A stretch of DNA of 64,000 nt from Pyrus communis (GCF_963583255.1 NC_084804.1:25051061-25115060), one strand, 5' to 3'. Positions 1 to 12,506 are shown, counted from the first letter of the stretch. Notes: generated by a model from the sequence alone, not told the origin. A program made the numbers and translations.

Positions 1-649
1 TTTCTGCAATGGATGAGTGTTTATGAATGGAATGGATGGACTTGTGAAGGGCACGGCCCCAAGGGACCAATTTCTGTTGTGAAATGAATTGTGTTTGTTT
101 GAATGTGCATGTGATTAAATTAAAGGATGCAAAGTAAATAAATAATGAATGCATGTGTTGAATTATGAAGATGCATGTGCAATGAAGTGGAATGACAATC
201 TGAAATGGGATAGGTACCCACGGCAATGATGATTTCTGGTGGTGTTTTGGGTGCATGTGGAATGAATGATTTCTTGGTGAGTGGATGCATGTGTTGATTA
301 AAGGGGGAATGCAAAGGAAAAGCTAGAAATGCATGTGGAGTAGCTGCAAGGTGAATGAATAATGAAATGGGAAAGCATGTGCAAGGTTTTGGTGTGAATG
401 ATTGAATGTGCATGTGGCTGCAATGGAGGAGGAATCCTTCAATTTCGTCCATCCTCTTGGCTCCAAGCATATGATATCCATTCCAATCTCTAATTTGCTC
501 CAAAAGGCTCCAAAAGGCATCCTTTTGCATACTTTGCCCTTAGAACCTGAAAACACACAAAAGAAGCATAAAGGACTAAAATAACTAAAGAAACATAACG
601 TAAATGCACGAGAACAAGCCATTTAAGTCGCATGAATATGCTCCTATCA
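1..649 (-). mobile_element. Athila-type LTR fragment X (5' 649 bp)
   Basis: On the minus strand the sequence starts TGATAGGAGCATATTCATGC at 649 and runs off the left edge. This is the shared 5' end of all Athila-type LTRs in the window. It closely resembles the LTR of element G (58233 onward), including the stretch read as TTTCAGGTTCTAAGGGC. It does not match element A's own 5' LTR (6157-8637) beyond the first roughly 100 bp. It is therefore either a foreign LTR inserted at the end of A's integrase or a recombinant 3' LTR. The left target-site copy is outside the window. Confidence 0.8.
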
Positions 650-3431
650 TAAACTCAAGAAAATCTACAACTTGATAAACTTGCTCTTCCTCCACTTTCT
701 CCAAATATGGTTTCAATCGCTGCCCATTGACTTTAAAAGAGGTGCCATTCTTCATGTTCTCTATCTCCACAGCTCCCTGGGGAAATGTTTGCAGCACCTT
801 GAATGGTCCCACCCACCTAGACTTCAATTTACCTGGAAAAAGTCTCAAACGTGAGTCATACAAAAGTACTTTCATACCTTGGTGAAACTCTTTCCGTAGG
901 ATGGCCTTGTCATGATAGAGCTTAGTCCGTTCCTTGTAGATTTTGGCATTTTCATATGCCTCATTTCTGAGCTCTTCCAACTCATTAAGTTGGAGTTTCC
1001 TTGCTACTCCAGCATCCTTGTAATCAAAGTTGAACTTCTTGATGGCCCAATATGCACGGTGTTCAAGCTCCATTGGCAAATGACAAGCTTTCCCAAACAC
1101 AAGGCGATATGGACTCATGCCAATGGGGGTCTTATATGCTGTTCTATATGCCCATAGTGCATCATTCAACCTCAGTGACCAATCCTTCCTTGTAGGGCTT
1201 ACGGTCTTCATCAAAATGTTCTTGATCTCCCTATTGCTAATCTCCACTTGTCCTGAGGTTTGAGGATGGTACGGGGTTGCCACTTTGTGGTTGATGTTGT
1301 ACTTCTTCATCAAGGATTCAAAGGGTTTGTTGCAGAAATGGCTGCCACCATCACTAATAATAGCTCTTGGGGTTCCAAACCTACAAAAAATCACATCTTT
1401 AAGAAAATTCAAAACAACCTTATGATCATTAGTTCTTGTAGCAATGGCTTCAACCCATTTGGATACATAATCTACTGCCACTAATATGTATAAGTAACCA
1501 AAAGTGGATGGAAATGGTCCCATGAAATCGATTCCCCAAACATCAAAGAGCTCCACCACCAAAATGTTGCTCAATGGCATCTCATTTCTTCGGCTAATGT
1601 TCCCCATTTTCTGGCACCTATCACACTTAGAACAAAAATCAAAAACATTTTTGAATAAAGTAGGCCAAAAGAAACCAGATTGTAAAACCTTTAGAGATGT
1701 CTTTTTGGCCCCAAAATGTCCTCCACATGCCAATGTATGGCTGAACGTTAGAATGCTTTGTTGCTCACTCTCTGGGACACATCTCCTAATGATTTGGTCA
1801 GGGCAATATTTAAACAAATATGGTTCATCCCAAACGTAGTGCTTTACCATGGCAAGGAACTTCTTTCTTTCCTGAAAAGAAAGGTCATTTCTAATTACAC
1901 CACAAGCAAGATAATTAACAAAATCAGCATACCATGGTTCTTTTTCTTGAATAACAAGGAGTTGTTCATCTGGAAATGATTCATTTAGAGGCAAAGGTTG
2001 TCCAACTCCAAGGTTTTCATTGAGCCGTGACAAATGGTCAGCCACAACATTATCACTTCCCTTCTTATCTCGAATTTCCAAGTCAAACTCTTGTAGTAAG
2101 AGTATCCATCTAATTAAGCGTGGCTTAGCATCCTTTTTTGTCATCAAGTACCTAAGGGCTGCATGATCAGAAAACACAATAACTTTAGATCCAACAAGAT
2201 ATGACCGAAACTTCTCTAAGGCAAAAACAATAGCAAGCAACTCCTTTTCAGTTGTGGAATAGTTAAGTTGAGCATCATTTAGAGTCCGGCTTGCATAGTA
2301 GATCACGTGTGGGAGCTTGTTCACCCTTTGCCCTAAAACTGCACCAATAGCATAGTCAGAGGCATCACACATTAATTCAAAAGGTAAAGACCAATCTGGT
2401 GCCATAATAATAGGGGCCGAGGTTAATTCATGTTTCAAAGTATTGAATGCCTCCATACAAGCTTTATCAAAATGAAATACAACATCTTTAGCTAACAGAT
2501 TGCATAATGGACGAGTGATCATTGAAAAGTTCTTAATGAAACGATGATAAAAGCCCGCATGTCCCAAAAAACTTCTTACTCCCTTCACGGTTGTGGGAGC
2601 TGCCATATTGGTGATGATGTCAATTTTGGCTTTGTCCACCTCCATTCCTTTGCTAGAGATTACATGTCCCAACACAATTCCTTGTTTCACCATAAATTGG
2701 CACTTTTCCCAATTGAGAACCAAATTTGTTTCCTGACATCTTTGAAGTACTAAAGAGAGATGGTTAAGACATTCATCAAAAGAGGAACCAAACACTGAAA
2801 AGTCATCCATAAATACCTCAATGAATCTTTCTACCATGTCAGAAAAGATTGCCAACATGCATCTTTGGAATGTTGCTGGAGCATTGCAAAGTCCAAAAGG
2901 CATTCTCCTATATGCAAATGTGCCAAAAGGGCAAGTAAAGGTAGTTTTCTCTTGATCCTCCGGAGCAATTGCAATTTGATTGTAACCTGAGTAACCATCA
3001 AGAAAACAATAGTGTGAGTAACCTGCCAATCTCTCAAGCATTTGATCTATGAAAGGCATAGGAAAGTAATCTTTTCTAGTGCTAGAATTCAACTTCCTGT
3101 AATCGGTGCAAACACGCCAATTAGCCGTGGGCTTTGTGGGCACAAGCTCTTTGTTTTCATTCTTCATCACCGTGATTCCCACCTTCTTAGGTACCACCTG
3201 AATAGCACTCACCCATTTGCTATCAGAAATGGGATATATGATCCCCACATCTAACAACTTCAACACTTCATTCCTCACAACTTCCTTCATATGTGGATTG
3301 AGCCTCCCTTGTGGTTCACGAGTTGACTTTGCTCCTTCCTCTAAAAGAATCATATGCATGCACATGGTAGGGCTTATTCCCTTGATATCTGCAATAAACC
3401 AACCAATAACTGATTTGAACTCTTTTAACAC
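585..3431 (-). pseudogene. pol: pol of element A: RT, RNase H, integrase
   Basis: This open frame of 948 codons copies element RNA into DNA and inserts it into the genome, in virus-like particles and the nucleus. RT fingers and palm occupy about residues 40-300, with the catalytic box FMDD at 207-210. RNase H follows, with acidic residues D356, E397 and D422. Integrase has an HHCC zinc finger (H565, H572, C603, C606) and a D635-D694-E730 triad with the family spacing D-x58-D-x35-E. All catalytic residues are present. It is part of a gag-PR-pol frame interrupted upstream by a stop at 3492-3494, so the first methionine is only a convenience. The last 22 residues are encoded by LTR X, which shows the normal 3' end has been lost. 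I class it as a pseudogene because the polyprotein is broken. Confidence 0.88.
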
Positions 3432-3491
3432 CCTAATTAGTTTATCTTCTTCATTTGGGGTGAGGTCAGAAGTTATGATAACTGGAAGAGT

Positions 3492-4592
3492 TTAAAATTC
3501 AGCTAGATATGCATACTTTAGATGTGGTGGAAGTGGTTTAAGTTCAAGTTTTGGTGCCTTAACAGTGGAAGGGGTTAAATGTGACCTCGATGGTTCTAAA
3601 GGCTCTAAACGAGGTGAAACATTCAAAGGATACGGTGCCAATGCTTCCAAGGCAGCTACCTCTTCCATCAGTGCATCTTCTTCATCAAACTCATCTTGAG
3701 ATTGACTCAAAACAGTTTGTAATGGTTCATTAGATTGTGCCTGCAAGAACTTAGAGAAAACAAGCGAATCAAGCACATCAATGGCATAACAATCAAGAGA
3801 TGAAGAAGGATGAGAAAGAGACTCAAACACTTTGAATTGAACGGTCTCTCCTAGCACTGTCATAGTGAGGAGTCCATTTTGCACATCAATGATGGTCTTG
3901 GCCGTGGCCATAAACGGTCTCCCAAGCAAAATAGGTAACTCTCGGTCATGTATAGGTGCTTCCTCCATGTCCAACACTACAAAATCCGCAGGCAAGATTA
4001 GTTTATCAATTTGAACTAGAATATCCTCTACTATACCTCTTGGATATTTCACGGATCTGTCCGCAAGTTGTAATGAGATGATGGTGGCCTTCAATTCCCC
4101 CAAACCTAGTTGAAGGTACACGGAATAAGGCATTAAGTTGATGCTAGCACCCAAGTCAAGCATCGCCTTCTCTACCTTCTTGTCCCCTATGGTGATGTTG
4201 ATAGAAAAACTTCCTGGATCCTTGAGCTTTGGTGGAAGTTTTCTTTGCAACACGGCACTTACATTCTCGGACACCACTACTTTCTCATGTGGTCCATACT
4301 TCCTTTTGTAGTTGTTTAACTCTTTGAAGAACTTCCCATAAGCTGGCATGTTCCTAATGACATCAAGCAAAGGTAAGTTAACATTCACCTTACTTAGAAT
4401 ATCAAAAATCTCCTTAAATGACTTATCCTGCTTGCGCTTGGCAAGTCTTCCAGGGAATGGTATTGGTGGAGTGTAAGGTTTCTCGGCCTTGTGAAGATTT
4501 GGTGCTTCAAACGAGGGAGTAGCATGGCTTGGTTCCTCATTTGGTTTCTCATTTGGTTTCTCATTTTCTCCTTGAGTAACCTCTGCATTCAC
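3492..4592 (-). pseudogene. protease region of element A polyprotein
   Basis: This 366-residue open stretch lies between the in-frame stop ending gag and the in-frame stop ending this segment. The aspartic protease, which cleaves the polyprotein, has its active site DLGAS at residues 146-150, followed by an LADRS motif and a later LLGRPFM flap-like block. DLGAS instead of DSGA is normal for this lineage. The N-terminal part holds a short tandem EKPNEKPNEEP repeat. The C-terminal part is a linker rich in acidic residues and leucine leading to LELKPLPPHLKYAYLAEF, which precedes RT in related elements. All three A frames are in register, so single-base changes to stops rather than frameshifts separate them. 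Confidence 0.82.
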
Positions 4593-4679
4593 ATGATCAG
4601 ATTCATTAGTAACTTCATTGCCAACTCTATTATTGATAACCTTACCACTTCTAAGTGTAGTGATTGCTTTGGCTTGCTC

Positions 4680-6023
4680 TTAGTTCCTTTGGAGTATCAC
4701 GGGTTGGCTTGGAAACTTTCCAACCTCTCTTTGGTTCAAGGCATCTGCAATCTGCCCCAATTGTGTCTCCATTTTGGTTAGAGCCGCCGAATGTTGTTGG
4801 AGAGTGCTATTGGTGGTTTGTTGGAATTGCAAGGTATTTTGGGCTAACAATTTTACCGTATCCTCAAGTGTAGGTTTTGGTTGGAAGTTTTGGAATTGAT
4901 TGTTGTTCTTCCACGAAAGATTGGGATGATCTCTCCAACTTGGGTTATATGTATTGGAATACACATCATTCCTTGGCCTTTGATTGTAAGAATTCATGAG
5001 GTTCACTTGCTCTTGGACATACTCGGGATAAGCCTCCCTAGATGGACATTGATGAGTAGGATGGCTTGGTATGTTGCAAATGGCACACACTTCATTTGCT
5101 ATTGGCACCATGTTGAGCACGGATTCAAGCTTCTTTTCTAGGTTAGCTACCTGCAAAGAAAGATCATGATTAGAACTTGTTTCATATACTCCAACTCTCT
5201 TACCCCTTAAATCTTTGTGTTGAGCATTAGATCCCAACATCTCATAAATGTTATATGACTCTTGAGCATTCTTTTTCTTCAAAGCTCCACCTGCTGCATT
5301 ATCAACAGTTGATTGACATGTTTGGGTTAGTCCATCATAAAATATTTGCATTTGTAAGTGAATAGGTAACCCCTGGTGTGGACATTGCAGTAAAAGGCCT
5401 TTAAAGCGCTCCCAACACTCATTGAAAGGTTCTCCATCATCTTGTTTGAAGTTGAAGATTTGTCCCCTTAATGTGGCTGTCTTTTGAGTGGAAAAGAACT
5501 TCTCCAAAAACTTCTTAGCCACGGCATCCCATGTGGTGAGGGAACCAGGTGCTAGAGTCATCAACCAACCCTTGGCCTTATCTTTCAAGGTGTAAGGAAA
5601 CACTCTCATTCTCAAATTTGCTTCATTTACTCCCTGCAAAGGTAAACCACTCACAACATTGTAAAATTCTTTAATATGAGCCAAAGGATCTTCATTATGT
5701 AAGCCATAAAAAGAAGGAAACATATGGAAATGTGAAGATTTAAGATCATAGTTTCTAGCTTCTGTGGGCAGCAAGATGCATGAAGGTGAATTTGGTATGA
5801 TTGGTTGAGCAAAGTCCTCCAAGGCTCGAAGATCATCTTGGTTGCCCGCCATCTCTTCTTCTCTTTCCCAATTAATGTGCTCAGATCCTTCACTTGTTGG
5901 ACTAGACGACTTCTCTTCCTCTTCTTCTCGGACAATGGAGGAACTTGTTGGCACAAAGCTTTCCAAAGTGTTGCCCTTTAAACGTTCAATCCTTTGGCCT
6001 AATTCAGCAAGTCTATTTGACAT
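4680..6023 (-). pseudogene. gag: gag of element A
   Basis: Capsid-nucleocapsid protein of 447 residues. The N-terminus is acidic (EREEE-type runs at 30-58). The retrotransposon gag domain spans about 105-265, with hallmarks such as AKGWL and TTWDAVAKKFLEKFF. A nucleocapsid zinc knuckle CX2CX4HX4C lies at C313, C316, H321 and C326, and the tail is rich in Gln and Asn. The start ATG follows a pyrimidine-rich CAG acceptor-like sequence, as in element J. It ends at a TAA (4680-4682), after which the same frame stays open into protease, so this stop is probably a mutation or a weak readthrough point. Element J carries a nearly identical N-terminal copy at 36738. Confidence 0.85.
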
Positions 6024-6134
6024 ATACTACCTAAAACAAAATAAAACAAGGTTGAATAAAAATCAGAAATCTACTTAAAATGAAAAGAACAAGGTTTAAT
6101 ATCAAAACAAGCAATTATAAGGGACTGAAATCAG

Positions 6135-6152
6135 TCCCTGGCAACGGCGCCA
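6135..6152 (-). promoter_or_regulatory. primer-binding site of A (tRNA-Asp)
   Basis: Minus-strand TGGCGCCGTTGCCAGGGA lies 4 bases inside the 5' LTR. It complements the 3' end of plant tRNA-Asp with one mismatch (A for G at position 14). Confidence 0.85.
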
Positions 6153-6156
6153 TTTT

Positions 6157-8637
6157 TGTTGAAGTTTTCCTTCCTCATGCTAAAATATGTTTAGTATAAT
6201 GGCACAAGTAAGGGTGTCGAATCCACAGGGACTAATTGGACCTATACAACTACTTGTTTTGCAAGAACTCTGTAAGATAAATAAAACTAATCAATTTAGG
6301 CAGATTTGTTGTTGTAACTTGAAAGCACAAGAAAATGAAGTAGACACAAATAAATGAATCAACAACTAATGAAATGAGATAGCACAAATGGAGATGAAGC
6401 TAGAGATTCGATTTCACCATTGCTAAGCCAAGTCCATGCTTGTTAAGTCAGTTTATACTCAGCCATCTACCTATTTCTTGGGTTTGTTTCACTTAGATAT
6501 GATCAACCATATGATGTGTGAACTTGATCAAATGTTCCTAATCATAAACCTAATTGTGATGTGCAACTTTGGTTCCTAATCAAGAACATGACACGCACAA
6601 GAAACTTTCATAAAACCAAAGGAAACACGCGGCAGGTTGCTTGCAAAGGATTCCCTTCATTCATTCACATATCCACCAAGAGTATGCATGATGTGTGCTT
6701 TACTCTTGGCTAAACAACCTGTGGTTAGATCAAATGGTGATCAAACATTAAAATCAACACACAACGTCACAATTAAATCAGAGAATGAAACAAGAAATAA
6801 ATGGATCAACTGAGCATTCTGAATTAACTACATGGCAATCTTGCAAGGCTACATCGAATCCCTAGAAAGAAATTAGTTACACTTCATGTTTACAGAATGT
6901 TTGACATAAAAATATACGACATGAATGAACATAGAATTAAGGAGAAGGAACCCTTGAAGCAAAACTGATGTCGAAATCCCACCCCGGGTTAATTAGGTTC
7001 GCTTAAATTAACCTTCAAGTTCTCCTTAAGTTAATGAATTGGATGGGATAGCGCATACGCAATTCAAAACATTCTCCAAAAGTCCTTTACGTGAAAAGCA
7101 CAATAAAGATACAATCAAAGATCATTAAGCAACATGAAAACTATAAGTGTTGACGAGGCATTCGTTACTATGATGAGCATGAAACTAGTGCCAAGAATTC
7201 ATTTAACGTGATCGTTTATAAGCGACCTTCACTACTTGTGAATATAAGTTTGTAACTATTAGGTGAAACTCACTTATATTCTAGCATCATATTCAAGTAT
7301 GAAAACTAAGCGTGCACTCTCAATAAACATACACAAATAAGTTATCAATCAAGCAGTTCAACAAATTGAATCCACAACTCATGAAATTCCAACCAAAGGT
7401 AATCAATTCATATTGCAAGCATAAACATGGTTTTGAATCACCCCCTAGCTAACTAGGGATTTAGCCTCTCATGTTCACAGAAAGAGAAACAAAATTGAAA
7501 TTAAACATAAAGAACAAAAGATTGATTACACCTAGAACGCCCAACGAATCCACTTGAATTTCTGCGCGTTTAAGCTCCTCTTTCTTCTTCTCCTTGCTGC
7601 GGCAGAGATGTTTTTGGATGATTTGGGATGATTTTCTGTGTTGTAGATGGGTTTATGGGGATATGGTGGTGCGGCAAGGGGTGTGAGTGGTGGAGGAAGG
7701 TTGGGAATGGTGGCTGGACTAGTGGAGTGGCTGTGGCAGAGAAGGGTAATGGCTGGAATGGATGGGAAAGGCTGCGGATTGAAGGAGAAGGGGGATGGTG
7801 GTTGCGGCAAAGGGAGAGAATTAGGGTGATGGTGGCTGTGAGATGAAAAGAATGAATCAATGAGAAGTATAGGCTCTAGGGTCAAATAAAGGGTACGGCT
7901 GAGATGTGGAATTAGAGGGCTTAGGGTGAATGGATGGGAGTTGCGGCTGAGATGCTTTTGTGGCTGAAATATGAAGAATGAATGAATAATCTCCCTAGGG
8001 TGCGGCTAAGTGGTGGAATACCTAGGGTTTTCAGAAAATCCAACCCTAGCTTATTTTTATTAACTAAAATTAATTCAAAGGCTGTTAGAATTAGGAAGTA
8101 AAATCAGAAATTAAAAGGGAATTGATTAATAGGTGTGGCTAGGGTTTATTTGAAAGGGAAATAGGTTTAAGTGCATAAAATGGGACAAAAATGCCCCCCT
8201 TGCACGGCAAGGGAAGGGGAGAAGGGGAAAGGCCACGGTAAAGGTTGGAAAGTGGGCTAGGGCCTTTGTTTTGTGTCCTAAAGTGCATACAAGGCCTTCA
8301 AAGTGGCTAGAAAATACGGACGTTTAAGATTAGGAAAGGTTACCAAAACGGGAAACCTAGGGTTAACTTTCCTACTTCAAGTAGGAATCCTTGTTGAAGT
8401 AGGAATCCTCGTTGAAGTAGGAATTCATTGTTGGAGTAGGAATTCATCGTTTCTTCAAGTCTTCAACTCATTCATTCCTCTTTTGCTCCAAAAGACTCCA
8501 ATTTGCATCTTCTTGCACACTTTGGCTTTATAATCTGAAAATGCACAAAAGTGACTTTAAACACTAAAATAACTAAGGAAACACAACATAAATGCACGAG
8601 AACAAGCTAATTAAGTCGCATGAATATGCTCCTATCA
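6157..8637 (-). mobile_element. 5' LTR of element A (chimeric, 2481 bp)
   Basis: Begins TGATAGGAGC at 8637 and ends CTTCAACA at 6157 on the minus strand. The part from 8637 to about 6984 matches the 5' LTR of element C, including AACCCGGGGTG. From about 6980 to 6157 it matches the 3' part of the H/J LTR (starting near GGATTTCGACATCAG). The LTR therefore looks like a recombinant of two families. Short ORFs inside it (for example 7532-7885) are chance frames in low-complexity sequence. Confidence 0.8.
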
Positions 8638-9050
8638 TTGACAAGGCATTCGTAACTATGAAAAGCATGATACTCTTGCCAGGAATTTACTTAACACGAT
8701 CGTGACTTCCACTACTTATAAATATAAGTTCATAACGATTAGGTGAAATTCCCTTATATTTTAACATCAAATTCATGCAAGCAAACTAAGGGCGCCCTCT
8801 TAATCAACACACAAGAATAAGTTCTTAATCAAACAGTTAAGTAAATTGTATTCACGATTTATGAAATCACAACTGAAAGTAATCCATTCATATTGCAAAT
8901 ATAATCATGGTTTCAAAGTCTCCTCTAGCTAAAACAAGTTTAGCTCTTAATGTTTGCAAAACAAATATAATTAAACTTAAACATTAAAAACAAAGATAGA
9001 ATACACCTAGAAACACTCCAGGTGGCTCCTATGAGTGTTGCGACATCATG

Positions 9051-9058
9051 TATTTATA
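9051..9058 (-). promoter_or_regulatory. TATA box of LTR B
   Basis: TATAAATA on the minus strand, about 620 bp from the LTR 5' end. It resembles the boxes in the other Athila-type LTRs. Confidence 0.5.
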
Positions 9059-9307
9059 GGGTGAAGGGAAGGCACGAAATTGGGTTGAAAATGAGAGGAA
9101 TTAGGAGTCTAAATCACCAAAGAACAAGGACACTTTCAATCAGATTCCAAGGAGGACAAGGAATGGTCCTTGTGGCAGATTCTAGAACTTCTAGAAGGGT
9201 TACATGTGGCATAAACTTAGGGCACGAAAATAGGGCTTCTAAACCCTGATATTTAGGTGATTTAATGTGAAAAGGAGTCCTCTTTGAAGCTGGAGTTAAG
9301 GTAGGAA

Positions 9308-9381
9308 AAGATTAGGATAGGATAAGATAAGATAACGTTGGATAAGGTTTGGATAAGATAAGGTAATTTGGATAATATTCC
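9308..9381. repeat. GGATAAGATAA-type short tandem repeat
   Basis: Irregular tandem array of GGATAAGATAA-like units inside LTR B. Confidence 0.7.
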
Positions 9382-9675
9382 TTCTTTGTAGCTGATTCCT
9401 TATCTTCCAAGTCTTCAATTTAATTCTTTCAGATGTTAATCACATTCCTAGCCTCTCTTGATCTTCAAATTCGTCCATCCACCTTGCTCCATGCATGTGC
9501 AATCCATTCCATGCCCAAAACTGCTCCAAATGGCTCCAAAATGCACTTTCTTGCCAACTTTGACAATTAAACCTGAAAACACATGAAAATAGCTTAAAAC
9601 ACTCTAACAGGTAGAAATTAGCTATGTAAATGCAAGAAAACAAGCTAACTAAGTCACATAAATATGCTCCTCTCA

Positions 9676-10943
9676 CATGCAAACTAAGTGTGCACCCTTA
9701 ATCAACATACAAGAATAAGTCTTGAATAAAACAGTTAAATTGCATTCACAATTCACAAATTCATAACTGGATTTAATCAATTCATATTGCATATAAAATC
9801 ATGGCTTCAAAGTCTCCCTTAGCTAAAAACAAGTTTAGCCTCTCATGTTCACAGCAAAAGAAACAAAATTGAATTTAAACATTGAAAACCAAAGATTGAT
9901 TACACCTAAAACGCCCAACAAATAAACTTGGATGCCCTGCACGTTCAAGCTCCTCTCTCCTCTTCTCCTTGCTGCGGCACAGAGGTTAAGGGATGATTTT
10001 GGTTGTGTTTTTGGTTTAGGAATGGATTTGGGTTGGTAAAAGGGTGCGGCAAAGTAGAGGGATGGTGTATGGATGTGTGCTTGAAGGTATCAATGTATGG
10101 GAATGGTGGAGAATGAATGTAGGATGCGGCAGGGTAGTGGGATGAATTAGGGGTGTGTAGAGATGATGTATGGTGTGATGGATCCCCAAGGGGTGCAGCA
10201 AAGGTTTATTAATATAGCCCAGTATCTAAAAGCCTAGGGAAATAAGGTAAAGGTGCAGCAGAAATCCAATGAGAAAAGGAAATAAAGTTTTATTAATGTC
10301 AAAGGATTGTTATTCTAAAACTACGAGGAAAAAGACTAAGTCAAAATCAGAAATTAAAAGGAAAGGGAATATAGGGTGCGGCAAAGGCAAAGGGAAAGAG
10401 GAGAGGTGGTGAATTAAAAAGGGAATGTGATTTGGTGCATAAAATAGGAAAGGGAAGGTCTCCCTTGTGCAGCAAGGAAGGAGAATGGAAGGGGAAAGGG
10501 AAAGGTGGTGCGGCAAGGCTAGAATGGTGCAAGGAACCTTTCGTTGTTATCCTAGAATGCATAGGAAACCTTAATGTTGCTGGAACTTAGGGACATTTAA
10601 GATTAGGAAAGGTCAAACCAAAATAAGAAACCTTGGCTTAACTTTCCTATTTCAAGTAAGAATCCCCATTTGAGTAGGAATCCTTTTTTGATTACTCCTT
10701 CTTTGATTAGGACTCCTAACATCGTCAAGTCTTCAATTTCATCCATTCCTTTTGCTCCAAGCATATGTTATCCATTCCAAGCCCAATTTTGCTCCAAAAG
10801 GCTCCAAAATGCACCTTATTGCTTCATAAGGCCTATAGAACTGCAAACACACGAAAATAGCTTAATATACTAAAATAACTAAGAACTAATTAGGTGAATG
10901 CAAGGAAACAAGCTAATTAAGTCGCATAAATATGCTCCTATCA
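9676..10943 (-). mobile_element. LTR K, 5' portion
   Basis: Minus-strand LTR with its 5' end at 10943 (TGATAGGAGCATATTTATGC). It is inserted into the gag of plus-strand element H and is itself interrupted at 9675 by LTR B. The candidate target duplicate is ATGAT at 10944-10948, and its partner is left of the window. It holds the TTAGGTG/CACCTAAA region seen in other LTRs of this group but no gene. Confidence 0.75.
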
Positions 10944-11531
10944 ATGATCAATGTCCTCAATTGATAGAGATTGGAGGATGGGAGAGTGCCCATGTCGTGG
11001 GGTACCAAAGTCAAAATCAACCAAGGAATGATCCATTCTCAAATACATACAATCCTGGATGGAGAGATCACCCAAATTTCATGTGGAAAAAGCCTTAACA
11101 ACCTCAACAACAAGGAGGAATTCGACAGCCACCCCCTGGGATATATCAAAGGCCATTTGCACAATCTCAACCTCAATAACAAATTGCCCAACAAAATTCA
11201 AGTTCGCTAATTGATAATGATCAAACTATTCAATTACTAACTTCTATATCGCAGGGATTACAAAATCAAAACAATAGAATAGCGAACCAAGAAAAAGAGA
11301 TGAGTGACATGAAGAAGCAAATAGGGCAGATTTCACAGTTCCTTGGGGAGTTTCGAGAGCAAGGCAAACTTCCTAGTTCAACCGTTTTGAAACCGCCAAG
11401 GCCATTATGTTGAGAAGTGGTAAGGAGTTGGAAATCATCCAAAACCATCCAAACAAGGCCTTAACGAGGAGGAAAAGCTGCTGCAAAAAGAAGAACAAGG
11501 AGCAAAGGCTAGGGCAAGGGAAGCCAAAACC
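10944..11531 (+). pseudogene. gag: gag 3' fragment of element H
   Basis: Only the nucleocapsid tail survives. The frame reading NDPFSNTYNPGWRDHPNF corresponds to the NDVYSNTYNPSWRDHPNL stretch near residue 360 of element A gag. A glutamine-rich tail and an AKEIMLRSG-like segment (shifted frame, near 11390-11420) follow. Several stops and frame changes are present. LTR K separates it from the rest of gag. Confidence 0.75.
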
Positions 11532-12506
11532 TTGCTGCAGTCCCCTAGTGCACCAAAATTGTCCCAAACCACCAAGGTAAGTACAAATTCGAATTTTTCT
11601 AGTTCTATTCCACTAAATGTGCCCTTTCCTAGCAGGTTTAGGCAATCTAAGATAGAGGAGGATGAAAAAGACATTCTGGAGACGTTTAGAAAGGTGCACG
11701 TCAATATCCCGCTCCTTGATGCAATAAAGCAAATTCCGAAATACGCTAAGTTTTTGAAGAAGATTTGTACAACAAGGAAACGGATTCGGGGGAAAGAGGT
11801 GGTACATGTAAGAGAGAATGTCTCTGCAATGTTGCAAAGAAAGCTGCCACTTAAATGCAAAGATCCAGGTAGTTTCATTATCCCTTGTGTAATTGGTAAT
11901 ACAAGGTTTGAACATGCTATGCTAGATTTAGGTGCATCAATTAATGTCTTGCCATACTCTGTTTATGCATCTATGAATCTAAGAGAGCTTAAAAATGATG
12001 GTGTTATTATTCAATTAGCCGATCGATCTAATGCATACCCGAAAGGAGTTTTGGAAGATGTTTTGGTGCAGGTAGACCACTTGATTTTTCCTGCAGATTT
12101 CTATGTGCTTGACATGGAGGATTCAACCCACTCTCCACCATCGCAAATTTTACTTGGACGACCTTTCATGAAAATAGCCCACACCAAGATTGACGTGGCC
12201 AAGGGAGCTTTAACTATAGAGTTTGGTGGCGGTATGATTAACTTTAAAGTTTCTGAATTAATTGAGAATCCTAATGATGTTCGTTCTTATTTTGCCATTG
12301 GTGTAATTAAAAATATAGGGCAGGAACATTCAGCACCAATCAAGAAGAATGCATCTGGAACCATCATCGAAGAGGGAATTGGAGTGGCTGCCCTAAAAAG
12401 ACCCAATTTGGCCGAAAGCAGCCATAGTGAAATTGTTGACATTGCTGCCACTTTTGAGCCTCCATCGCAATATGATTGTAAATCTGCAATCCCAATCCCC
12501 ATTTAA
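11532..12506 (+). pseudogene. protease region of element H
   Basis: Open stretch of 324 codons containing the Athila-type aspartic protease. The active-site motif DLGASI, then QLADRSNAYPKGVLEDVLVQV and LLGRPFM, all match the proteases of A and C. The first methionine is arbitrary because the frame comes from a larger gag-pol polyprotein. Downstream the frame closes at TAA and almost all of RT, RNase H and integrase are missing, so H could not move on its own. Confidence 0.8.

Larger units (their letters stand above)
650..8637 (-). mobile_element. Athila-type LTR retrotransposon A
   Basis: Minus-strand element: 5' LTR at 6157-8637, PBS at 6135-6152, then gag, protease and RT-RNase H-integrase in one reading frame down to about 585. 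The frame is broken only by two in-frame stops, at the gag/PR and PR/RT borders. Its 5' LTR lies inside LTR B (junction 8637/8638, candidate target duplicate TTGAC at 8638-8642). The usual Athila 3' UTR and polypurine tract are missing and pol runs straight into LTR X. Clade assignment rests on the RT and integrase sequence and on the tRNA-Asp PBS. Confidence 0.85.
8638..9675 (-). mobile_element. LTR B, 5' portion
   Basis: Its 5' end is at 9675 (TGAGAGGAGCATATTTATG on the minus strand) and it continues leftward until element A interrupts it at 8637. The rest of LTR B must lie left of the window. Its 5' end abuts interior sequence of LTR K, so B was inserted into K; the candidate target duplicate is CATGC at 9676-9680. 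No coding sequence is visible. Confidence 0.72.

Noticed and set aside
7532..7885. Pro/Ser-rich ORFs in LTRs (7532-7885, 27265-27633, 34519-35720)
   Set aside because: They lie inside LTR U3 regions made of CATTCA/CACATGCA-type repeats, with no conservation between LTR copies.
9308..9381. CRISPR-like or minisatellite array
   Set aside because: Short irregular GATAA units without regular spacers; a simple repeat in a plant LTR.
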